64,000 nt of DNA, from positions 107,002 through 171,001 of the forward strand of contig NZ_BMVP01000014.1 in NCBI RefSeq assembly GCF_014650775.1, given 5' to 3'. Positions 51,466-58,684 of this stretch are shown piece by piece. Origin of the DNA: Streptomyces cirratus (GTDB lineage Bacteria > Actinomycetota > Actinomycetes > Streptomycetales > Streptomycetaceae). The notes under the pieces are model-generated. The model was not told where the DNA came from. It was given only the letters and a program-made list of their open reading frames with translations, and ran no database searches. Made by a program: the position numbers and the translations under genes. The first letter of the stretch is position 1, and every line of letters starts with the position of its first letter.

Positions 51466-52246
51466 GCTTGATCACCTTGTTGGTGAGAGTGCCGATGCCT
51501 TCGATGGTGACGGCGACCTCGTCGCCGACGTTGAGGGGGCCGACTCCGGCCGGGGTTCCCGTGAGGATGACGTCGCCCGGGAGCAGCGTCATGGCCTCGG
51601 TGATGTGCACGACCAGGTCCTCGATCGAGCGGACCATGTCGCTGGTGCGGCCGAGCTGGCGCTGTTCGCCGTTGACCGTGCACTGGATGGTCAGATCGGA
51701 CGGGTCCAGGTCGGTCTCGATCCAGGGGCCCAGCGGGCAGGAGCTGTCGAAGCCCTTGGCGCGGGCCCACTGCTTCTCGCGCTGCTGGACGTCGCGCGCG
51801 GTGACGTCGTTGGCGCAGGTGTAACCGAGGATCACGTCCTTGACGCGCTCCTTGGGGACCTCGCGGCACATCCGGCCGATGACCACGGCGAGCTCCGCCT
51901 CGTGGTGGAGGTCCTGGGAGAAGGAGGGGTACGTGATGGGGTCGCCCGGGCCGACCACCGAGGTGGAGGGCTTGAAGAAGGTGATGGGCGTCTCGGGGAC
52001 GGTGTTCCCGAGCTCCGCCGCGTGCTCCGCGTAGTTGCGGCCGATGGCCACGACCTTGTTCGGGAGCACGGGCGGCAGCAGCCGGACCTTGTTCAGCGGG
52101 ACCTTGGTGCCCGAGAGCTCGAAGTCCGCGAACGGGATGCCCTTGATGATGTCGAGGACGAGCTCGCTTTCGGCGCCGGGGGCAGTGCTGCCCTCGACCG
52201 CGCCGAAGGCGACGTTGCCGTCGATCGAGAACCTGGCGATGCGCAC
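51458..52246 (-). CDS. Fumarylacetoacetate hydrolase-family protein
   Basis: 262-residue enzyme from GTG 52246 (VRIARFSIDGNVAFG). C-terminal FAH fold with metal-ligand region HHEAELAVVIGRMCR, CANDVTARDVQQ and GDVILTGTPAGVGPLNVGD. These proteins hydrolyse or decarboxylate acylpyruvates and related oxo-acids; the exact substrate cannot be read. It overlaps gltX by 8 nt, so both are on one mRNA, an arrangement also seen in other streptomycetes (from memory) without a known biochemical link. Confidence 0.88.
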   Translation of the reverse strand: MRIARFSIDGNVAFGAVEGSTAPGAESELVLDIIKGIPFADFELSGTKVPLNKVRLLPPVLPNKVVAIGRNYAEHAAELGNTVPETPITFFKPSTSVVGPGDPITYPSFSQDLHHEAELAVVIGRMCREVPKERVKDVILGYTCANDVTARDVQQREKQWARAKGFDSSCPLGPWIETDLDPSDLTIQCTVNGEQRQLGRTSDMVRSIEDLVVHITEAMTLLPGDVILTGTPAGVGPLNVGDEVAVTIEGIGTLTNKVIKRG

Positions 52247-52355
52247 CTGTTGCCTCTGCCCCTCTGTTTTCCGCTGCGTGATTCCGTCGGCCGGAGTCTG
52301 CGGACTCCAGGCTAACGCGGTGAGCGGGGGCGCTTCGCGCCCTTTGGGGCGGGCC

Positions 52356-52550
52356 CTACTGCGCGGCGGCGGCGACCGGCGCGTCCATCAGGACGGTGCG
52401 GCGGGGGTTCGCGGTCTGCGCGGGGAGCTCGACGGAGTGCTCCGGGGCCGGTACCGACTGCAGTTCCTCGGCGTCCTGGAGGTGCGCCAGGGTGGTGCGG
52501 CGGGGGTTGGCTATGTTGCGGAACATCAGAGTCGTCTTCTGCGCGTTCAT
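52356..52550 (-). CDS. 64-residue protein with repeated ANPRRT motif
   Basis: ATG 52550 to TAG 52356. N-terminus MNAQKTTLMFRNI. The motif ANPRRTTL occurs near residues 14-21 and again as ANPRRTVL near residues 47-54, separated by an acidic/proline linker (DAEELQSVPAPEHSVEL). It has no Cys, no membrane segment and no signal peptide. I do not recognise the family. The spaced duplicated basic motif suggests either a two-site binding peptide or a precursor-type peptide, but no maturation enzyme is adjacent. Codon bias and a GAGGG about 13 nt upstream support it as real. A weak hairpin (52328-52342) follows. It is divergent from the first conservon. Confidence 0.65.
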   Translation of the reverse strand: MNAQKTTLMFRNIANPRRTTLAHLQDAEELQSVPAPEHSVELPAQTANPRRTVLMDAPVAAAAQ

Positions 52551-53123
52551 GGGAGTTCTGGGCCCTCGGCTCGCTCGTCGGTGTGGTGGTTGTCGGATGC
52601 GCCAACCCTGCAAAGGGAAAGGCTAAACATCCGAATCCCCCACCGAACCGGGAAGTAATGGCCACGGCTGTGTGAGTTTCCTCACCAGCGGCCGGGCATT
52701 ACGGGCATAACAGGCAGTCAATGGGGCGCCGCGAAACGGACATTGCGCCACTGAACGCTTCATTCCGCTCCTGATCATCTCGACTGGGACACCTTGACAG
52801 CAGCGGTGTTTGGTCGGCGTAAGTCCGGTTTACCCCGAAAGGGTCTCCACGTCGTGTAGCGCGTCTGTCACAAGCCGTGACGGGCTCGCCGGGGCGACAC
52901 GCGCACCTTGTTGGAGATCCCCCACTGTGCTGGAATTCGCGGGACCGCCGCGGGAAACAGCCGGCGCGCAGGTGGCGCGACTCAGCGCCGAGCGCGGTGG
53001 CAAGGAGAGGGAGACGCGCCGGTCACCGACGACCACCCCACCATGGGGCCGTCAGTGCCCCACGACTCGACACCGTCCCACCGCTCCACCGGCGGGACGC
53101 CTGGTCCAGAGGTTGCGACGCTA
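52551..53123. other. Long intergenic region before the first conservon
   Basis: 573 bp without an assigned gene. Contents: tandem 9-mers GGGCATTAC and GGGCATAAC (52694-52711), a small GTGAG/CTCAC hairpin at about 52671-52684, and TTGACA at 52794-52799 which may be the -35 of a + strand promoter for cvnA (no clean -10). The frame of cvnA is open from about 52908, but I find no good start before 53124. Confidence 0.5.
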
Positions 53124-56100
53124 GTGCAGGGACGATTCAAGAGGGATGGCAAGGGTTCTCCCCAGGCCCACGAGGGCCGAGGGGAAGCTGCGTCGGAGCA
53201 GGAGCCGCGCGGCGGGACCGACCGTGGCTCCTCGACCCAGCACGCCCAGAACCGGGGGCCGGCTGCCGACGGAGCGGGCCACGGTGCCGCAGGCCCCGTG
53301 AAGGGGAAGGCCAAGGGCCGGGCCAAGCCCAAGGGCGTGGCGGCGCGGACCAAGGACAAGGGCGAGCCGGCTCCCGAGCAGGACGTGGCGATACCGAAGG
53401 CCCCCAGCGGGCCCGGCTCACGCCTCGCCATGCAGAACTGGCGCATCAGCACGCGACTGGTGTCGCTGCTGACCCTGCCGGTCGTCGCCGCCACCACCCT
53501 CGGTGGCTTCCGCATCAACGACTCGCTCAACGACATCGCGCAGCTGGAGCACATGCAGCTGCTGACGACGATGACCCGGCAGGCCACCAACCTGGCCGCC
53601 GCGCTCCAGGAGGAGCGCGACAAGTCGGCGGGTCCGCTGTCGGTCGACAAGTCGGGCAAGTCGAACTCCCTCGTCGAGGGTGTCCGCGACCAGACCGACG
53701 CCGCGAAGAAGGCCTTCGACGTCGCGACCGACAAGGTCGACAGCACGCAGGACAAGGACGAGACCCTCAAGTCCATCCGCAACAACATCCTGCAGATCGG
53801 CCGTCAGCTCACCGGCATCGAGGACATCCGCAAGAAGGCGTACCAGAGCAGCGCCCAGCAGACGGTCACCGAGTACAACGCGCTGATCGTCTCGCTGCTC
53901 TCGCTCTCGCAGGACATGGCCCAGGCCACCTCCAACCCCGAGATGATCAAGCGTACGCGTGCCCTGGCGGCGTTCTCCTCCGCCAAGGAGTACGCCTCCA
54001 TCCAGCGCGCGATGATCGCCGCCTCGCTCCCCGAGAGCGGCGACCACCCCGGCACGCTGAGCGAGAACGACCGCCTGTACGCGATGTCCGCGCTGCGCGG
54101 CGAGAGCCAGGCGAAGAAGACCTTCGAACTCGTCTACCAGGGCAAGCCCGAGGAACTCCTCGCGAGCCTCGGCGACGGCAACGCGGAGATCAGCAAGGCG
54201 GACCACTACACCCGCCGCGTGCTGTCCTCGCCGGGACAGTTCTCCAAGGAGCAGGAGTACCGCTCCTGGATGGACTGGTACGACTCCGACGGCACCAAGC
54301 TCACGGCGATGAAGGTCATCGAGCTCACCCTGCTCGAGGACATGGAGCAAAAGGCCCGCGAGCTCAAGAGCGCGTCGCAGCAGGACGCCATCATCAACGG
54401 TGCGCTGATCCTCCTCGTCCTCGGTGTCTCCCTCGTCGGCGCCTTCGTCATGGCCCGCTCCATGATCCGCTCGCTGCGCCGCCTCCAGGACACCGCGACC
54501 CGCGTCGCCCAGGACCGGCTGCCCGAGCTCGTCAAGCAGCTGTCCGAGACCGACCCGCAGGACGTCGACACCACCGTGGAGTCCGTCGGTCTGCACACCC
54601 GCGACGAGATCGGCCAGGTGGCCGCGGCCTTCGACGACGTGCACCGCGAGGCCGTCCGCCTCGCCGCCGAGCAGGCACTGCTGCGGGGCAACGTCAACGC
54701 GATGTTCACCAACCTCTCGCGCCGCTCGCAGGGTCTGATCCAGCGCCAGCTCTCGCTCATCTCCGAGCTGGCAGTCGCGCGAGGCCGACCCGGACCAGCT
54801 GTCCTCGCTCTTCAAGCTCGACCACCTCGCGACCCGTATGCGCCGTAACGGCGAGAACCTCCTCGTCCTCGCGGGCGAGGAGCCGGGCCGCCGGTGGACC
54901 CGCCCCGTCCCGCTCGTCGACGTGCTCCGCGCCGCGGCGTCCGAGGTGGAGCAGTACGAGCGCATCGAACTGTCGTCGGTGCCCGGCACCGATGTCGCCG
55001 GCCGCGTCGTCAACGACCTCGTGCACCTCCTGGCCGAGCTGCTGGAGAACGCCACCTCGTTCTCCTCCCCGCAGACCAAGGTCAAGGTCACCGGCCACGC
55101 CCTGCCGGACGGCCGGGTGCTCGTCGAGATCCACGACACCGGTATCGGCCTCTCCCCCGAGGACCTCGCCGCGATCAACGAGCGGCTCGCGTCGCCGCCG
55201 ACCGTGGACGTCTCCGTCTCCCGCCGCATGGGCCTGTTCGTGGTCGGCCGCCTGTCCCTGCGACACGGCATCCGGATCCAGCTGCGCCCCTCCGACTCGG
55301 GCGGTACCACCGCGCTCGTCATGCTGCCGGTGGATGTCGCCCAGGGCGGCAAGAAGCCCGCGCCGATGCCCGGCCAGGGCGGTCAGGGCGGTCCCGGTTC
55401 CGGATCCCCCCAGGGCGGTCCGGGCGGTTCCGCCGGCCAGGGTTCCGTAGGCGGCGGTGGCGCGCGTCCCCCCGTGGGCGCCGGTCCACAGCGCGGCCAG
55501 GTCTCCGCCGCCGGGCAGCGTGCCGCGCTGCCCGGGCGGGACGGTTCCGCCGGTCCGCAGGCGCGGCCGCAGGGCCAGGGTCCCGGCCCGCAGGGCGGTC
55601 CGGGCGGCCGGCCCCAGCAGGGCGGCCCGATGGCGCGTCCGCAGGCCGGTCCGGGTGCCCCGACGGGTCAGGGCGCGGGCGGTTTCACCCCCGGTGCCCC
55701 GCTCCCGGGCCGCAACCCGAACGGCGGCCCGGCGGGCGGTCCGCTCGGCGGCGCGCCCGGCGGTCCGCAGCAGCGGCCCGGTACCGGCCCCGCCGCCTTC
55801 CCGCAGGGCAACGGCTTCGAGCGGCCGCAGCAGCCCGCTCCGGCCACCGCCCAGGGCCAGGGCCCGGGTCAGTCCCAGGGCCAGCCCCAGGCGCCGGTCC
55901 AGCGCAAGCGTCCGCAGCTGCCGCCGCGCGGCGGCGCCCCTCGTCCGGAGCTCCCGGGTGCGGGCGGCACGCCCGCCGGTGCCCCGCAGAGCACCAGCTG
56001 GGGCGCGGGCCAGGGCGGCCACGAGGTCCCGCGGGGGCACGACGAGCTGTCGGGCCCCGGTGCGACGGCCGAGTTCCCCCGCCCGGACTTCAATGCCCCG

Positions 56101-56856
56101 GCCCCGCGTGCCACCGGCGGCAACCCCGGGAGCAGCACCACCGGACAGTTCGAGCGCCCCGACGTACGCGGTCCCCTGGACCCGTCCGCCACCGGGCAGT
56201 TCGAGCGCCCGGGGGACTTCCAGGCACCTCGCGGCGGCGGCCCCGGCGTGGGCGGCCACAACGGCCGCCAGGCCCAGGCCCCCCAGCCCGGTGGCTACTC
56301 CCCGGCGCAGCGTCCGCAGGCGCAGCCCGAGGCGCTGCCGGCGGCTCCGGCCGCCGGTGAGGCACGCAGCCCCATCTTCGACACGCTGGAGTCGAACTGG
56401 GCCCGCCAGGACGGCGGTCCCTCCGTACCCCGGCAGCCGCAGCAGCAGTTCCAGCAGCAGGCTCCCGCCGCGCCGGCTCACCAGCAGCCGCTCCCCCAGC
56501 GCGGTCAGGAGCTCGCGGCCGACCAGACGGCGACCGGCGCGGTGCCGACCGTAAGCTGGCGGTCCTCGCCGAACGACGAGCTGATGCGGCAGGCCGAGCG
56601 CGTGCGCCAGCCCGCCGCCGGCGGCATCACCACCTCGGGCCTGCCCAAGCGGGTGCCGCGGGCGAACCTCGTGGCCGGCACCGCCCAGCAGCAGTCCGAG
56701 ACCCAGGCCGGCCCGCAGGTCTCGCGTGCCCCGGACGACGTCCGCGGCCGCCTCACCAACCTCCGACGCGGTATCCAGCAGGGGCGCCAGGCCGGCACCA
56801 CCGGCCCCGCGACCGGCAGTTACCAGATCGACCCCACTTACCAGCAGGAGCGATAG
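53124..56856 (+). pseudogene. cvnA1: CvnA-type sensor kinase-like protein of conservon 1, frameshifted
   Basis: Membrane sensor of a conservon. GTG 53124 (VQGRFKRDG) is the best start, with AGAGG 11 nt upstream. Basic low-complexity N-terminus, first membrane segment around RLVSLLTLPVVAATTLGGF, extracytoplasmic nitrate-sensor-like domain, second membrane segment ALILLVLGVSLVGAFVMA, then HAMP. Near residue 549 one extra base (C at 54772) shifts the frame. Removing it restores ELESREADPDQL, then the H-box-like LDHLATRMRRN, the ATPase N-box ELLENATSF and DTGIGL, and a G/Q/P-rich tail; total would be 1243 residues. As given, the first frame ends at 54848. A sequencing error or a real mutation are both possible. 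Confidence 0.8.
54838..56856 (+). CDS. ATPase half of CvnA1 as an open frame after the frameshift
   Basis: 672-residue frame starting at an internal ATG (MRRNGENLLVLAGEEPG), just after the H-box histidine codon at 54823. It contains the whole HATPase domain (ELLENATSFSSPQTK, DTGIGLSPEDL, GLFVVGRLS) and the long disordered tail ending in VSRAPDDVRGRL and QQGR. No convincing ribosome-binding site precedes the ATG, so independent translation is doubtful. Best regarded as the 3' part of cvnA1. Confidence 0.6.
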   Translation: MRRNGENLLVLAGEEPGRRWTRPVPLVDVLRAAASEVEQYERIELSSVPGTDVAGRVVNDLVHLLAELLENATSFSSPQTKVKVTGHALPDGRVLVEIHDTGIGLSPEDLAAINERLASPPTVDVSVSRRMGLFVVGRLSLRHGIRIQLRPSDSGGTTALVMLPVDVAQGGKKPAPMPGQGGQGGPGSGSPQGGPGGSAGQGSVGGGGARPPVGAGPQRGQVSAAGQRAALPGRDGSAGPQARPQGQGPGPQGGPGGRPQQGGPMARPQAGPGAPTGQGAGGFTPGAPLPGRNPNGGPAGGPLGGAPGGPQQRPGTGPAAFPQGNGFERPQQPAPATAQGQGPGQSQGQPQAPVQRKRPQLPPRGGAPRPELPGAGGTPAGAPQSTSWGAGQGGHEVPRGHDELSGPGATAEFPRPDFNAPAPRATGGNPGSSTTGQFERPDVRGPLDPSATGQFERPGDFQAPRGGGPGVGGHNGRQAQAPQPGGYSPAQRPQAQPEALPAAPAAGEARSPIFDTLESNWARQDGGPSVPRQPQQQFQQQAPAAPAHQQPLPQRGQELAADQTATGAVPTVSWRSSPNDELMRQAERVRQPAAGGITTSGLPKRVPRANLVAGTAQQQSETQAGPQVSRAPDDVRGRLTNLRRGIQQGRQAGTTGPATGSYQIDPTYQQER

Positions 56857-57279
56857 TTGAGTTCGATGAGCCAGGCGGCACAGAACCTGAACTGGTTGAT
56901 CACCAACTTCGTGGACAACACCCCCGGGGTGTCCCACACGGTGGTGGTTTCCGCCGACGGACTCCTTCTGGCGATGTCGGAAGGTTTCCCCCGTGACCGG
57001 GCCGATCAGCTGGCGGCCGTGGCCTCCGGTCTGACCTCGCTGACCGCCGGCGCCTCCCGCATCTTCGAGGGCGGCGCCGTCAACCAGACCGTGGTGGAGA
57101 TGGACCGGGGATTCCTGTTCCTCATGTCCGTCTCCGACGGTTCCTCGCTGGCCGTACTGGCGCACCCCGAGTGCGACATCGGCCTCGTGGGCTACGAGAT
57201 GGCCCTCCTCGTGGACCGGGCCGGCAGCGTCCTCACCCCGGAACTGCGATCGGAACTCCAGGGCAGCCTCCTCGGCTGA
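56857..57279 (+). CDS. cvnB1: CvnB roadblock/LC7-domain protein (conservon 1)
   Basis: 140 residues from TTG 56857, directly after the cvnA stop with AGGAG 6 nt upstream; an ATG at 56866 is the alternative. The roadblock fold is seen in NLNWLITNFVDNTPGVSHTV, VVSADGLLLAMS and GGAVNQTVVEMDRGFLFLM. Roadblock proteins bind small GTPases and often act as GTPase-activating proteins; here the partner should be CvnD. It is nearly identical to the second copy at 61896-62318. Confidence 0.93.
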   Translation: MSSMSQAAQNLNWLITNFVDNTPGVSHTVVVSADGLLLAMSEGFPRDRADQLAAVASGLTSLTAGASRIFEGGAVNQTVVEMDRGFLFLMSVSDGSSLAVLAHPECDIGLVGYEMALLVDRAGSVLTPELRSELQGSLLG

Positions 57280-57289
57280 CCGCGACCCT

Positions 57290-57316
57290 CCCGGCCGGAC
57301 GGTACTTCCGGCCGGG
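57290..57316 (+). other. Intra-operon hairpin between cvnB1 and cvnC1
   Basis: Perfect 10-bp stem (57290-57299 with 57307-57316) in the 153-bp gap. It could attenuate or process the mRNA and so change the cvnAB to cvnCD ratio. I saw no counterpart in the second conservon's 93-bp gap. Confidence 0.5.
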
Positions 57317-57432
57317 GGGCACGGGGCCCCCGCCCCGCAACCAAGTACCACCGCCAGGCCGTCATACCGTCCCCCCCACCGGCCGCCCCGTGAGACGGCA
57401 CGCTGACCACTGCTGTCCAGCCCGGAGGATCA

Positions 57433-57825
57433 ATGACCCCGCCCCCCGCCTACCCGGACTCGTACGGAGACTCGTACTCGGAAGGCGACCAGCCGCTGGT
57501 GCGTCCCTACGCGATGACCGGCGGCCGGACCCGGCCCCGCTACCAGCTCGCCATAGAGGCGCTGGTCAGCACCACGGCCGATCCGATGCACCTGTCCGGC
57601 CTGCTGCCGGAGCACCAGCGCATCTGCACCCTGTGCCGTGAGGTGAAGTCGGTCGCGGAGGTCTCCGCACTGCTGTCGATGCCGCTCGGTGTCGCCCGGA
57701 TCCTCGTCGCAGACCTGGCCGAGGCCGGAATGGTGGCCATCCACCAGCCGGGCAATGGAGAGGCCGGCGGAACGCCGGATGTAACGCTGCTCGAGAGGGT
57801 TCTCAGTGGACTTCGCAAGATCTGA
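57433..57825 (+). CDS. cvnC1: CvnC DUF742 protein (conservon 1)
   Basis: 130 residues from ATG 57433 with GGAGG about 6 nt upstream. After a short acidic N-terminus comes the DUF742 core: LVRPYAMTGGRTRPRYQLAI, then HQRICTLCREVKSVAEVSAL, a helix-turn-helix-like segment PLGVARILVADLAEAGMV, and TLLERVLSGLRKI. DUF742 proteins are found with roadblock and GTPase partners. The 3' end overlaps cvnD by 20 nt, implying coupled translation. Confidence 0.92.
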   Translation: MTPPPAYPDSYGDSYSEGDQPLVRPYAMTGGRTRPRYQLAIEALVSTTADPMHLSGLLPEHQRICTLCREVKSVAEVSALLSMPLGVARILVADLAEAGMVAIHQPGNGEAGGTPDVTLLERVLSGLRKI

Positions 57826-58390
57826 CGGCGGAGCGGCTCCTCGCTCCACCACCTCCGCGAAGATCGTGGTGGCGGGCGGCTTCGGCGTGGGCAAGACCAC
57901 GTTCGTCGGCGCGGTCTCCGAGATCAATCCGCTGCGTACCGAGGCCGTGATGACGTCCGCGAGCGCGGGCATCGACGACCTGACCCACACCGGGGACAAG
58001 ACGACCACCACGGTCGCCATGGACTTCGGCCGCATCACCTTGGACCAGGACCTGATCCTGTACCTGTTCGGCACCCCGGGCCAGGACCGCTTCTGGTTCA
58101 TGTGGGACGACCTGGTCCGCGGCGCCATCGGCGCGATCGTCCTGGTCGACACCCGCCGCCTGGCCGACTGCTTCCCCGCGGTCGACTACTTCGAGAACAG
58201 CGGCCTGCCGTTCGTGGTGGCGCTCAACGGTTTCGAGGGGCACCAGCCGTACACCCCGGAGGAAGTCCGCGAGGCCCTGCAGATCGGCCCCGACGCCCCC
58301 ATCATCACCACCGACGCCCGCCACCGCGCGGACGCCAAGAGCGCGCTCATCACGCTCGTGGAGCACGCGCTGATGGCGCGGCTCAAGTAA
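57806..58390 (+). CDS. cvnD1: CvnD small GTPase (conservon 1)
   Basis: 194-residue Ras-like GTPase from GTG 57806. P-loop GGFGVGKTTFVGAV (24-37), switch region GDKTTTTVAMDFGRI, the G3 motif as FGTPGQDRFWFMW, and the base-specificity motif LNGF in place of the usual NKxD (VVALNGFEGHQPYT). It is expected to work with CvnA, B and C as a membrane-associated switch. It overlaps cvnC by 20 nt. It differs from the second CvnD at only about ten residues. Confidence 0.94.
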   Translation: MDFARSDGGAAPRSTTSAKIVVAGGFGVGKTTFVGAVSEINPLRTEAVMTSASAGIDDLTHTGDKTTTTVAMDFGRITLDQDLILYLFGTPGQDRFWFMWDDLVRGAIGAIVLVDTRRLADCFPAVDYFENSGLPFVVALNGFEGHQPYTPEEVREALQIGPDAPIITTDARHRADAKSALITLVEHALMARLK

Positions 58391-58414
58391 CGCCGGTCCC
58401 ATGTCGGTTCGGGA

Positions 58415-58450
58415 GAGGGCGGGCTGTGTCATAGAACACGGCCCGCCCTC
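58415..58450 (+). terminator. Terminator of conservon 1
   Basis: Perfect 10-bp stem (58415-58424 with 58441-58450) plus an inner GTGT/ACAC pairing, 24 nt after the cvnD1 stop. Confidence 0.8.
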
Positions 58451-58481
58451 CTCGTTCATAACGTTTCGACAGACAATTGAA

Positions 58482-58533
58482 GCCAGTTGCGCACAGCGTG
58501 CGTTCACGCGGTATCCCTGTGCTCACAACTGGC
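58482..58533 (+). promoter_or_regulatory. Nested inverted repeat upstream of cvnA2
   Basis: Outer arms GCCAGTTG (58482-58489) and CAACTGGC (58526-58533); middle arms GCACAG (58491-58496) and CTGTGC (58517-58522); inner arms CGTG (58497-58500) and CACG (58505-58508). GGTTTTTG follows at 58536-58543. It could be a second terminator or a folded leader. Confidence 0.5.
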
Positions 58534-58557
58534 CCGGTTTTTGCCGCAGGTCGCTCT

Positions 58558-58583
58558 TTATGTCCGATTTATACGTGACATAA
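58558..58583. promoter_or_regulatory. AT-rich palindrome upstream of cvnA2
   Basis: TTATGTC (58558-58564) and GACATAA (58577-58583) are perfect inverted copies, 12 bp apart, about 101 bp before the cvnA2 GTG. Likely an operator or part of the promoter. Confidence 0.5.
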
Positions 58584-58684
58584 GGTTGTTGGAATGGCTG
58601 ATTCCAAGTGTTTGGAACGAGGCCGTCAACCGTGCTGGAATTCAACGAACTAGCTAGTAGCACCGCCGAGAGGTTGTTGGACGA

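Larger units (their letters stand above)
58391..58684. other. Spacer between the two conservons
   Basis: 294 bp containing, in order, a terminator (58415-58450), a nested inverted repeat followed by T5 (58482-58542) and an AT-rich palindrome (58558-58583), then the cvnA2 GTG. AT content is well above the surroundings in its second half, consistent with a promoter. Confidence 0.6.

Noticed and set aside
52877..55450. 857-codon alternative frame over cvnA1
   Set aside because: Translation is R/G/A/P-rich without domains. The real protein is read in the frame of 53124 and, after 54772, in the frame of 54838.
53601..57351. Idea that conservon 1 is flanked by a mobile element that caused the frameshift
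   Set aside because: No inverted terminal repeats, target-site duplications or transposase fragments are seen; a single-base change is enough to explain it.
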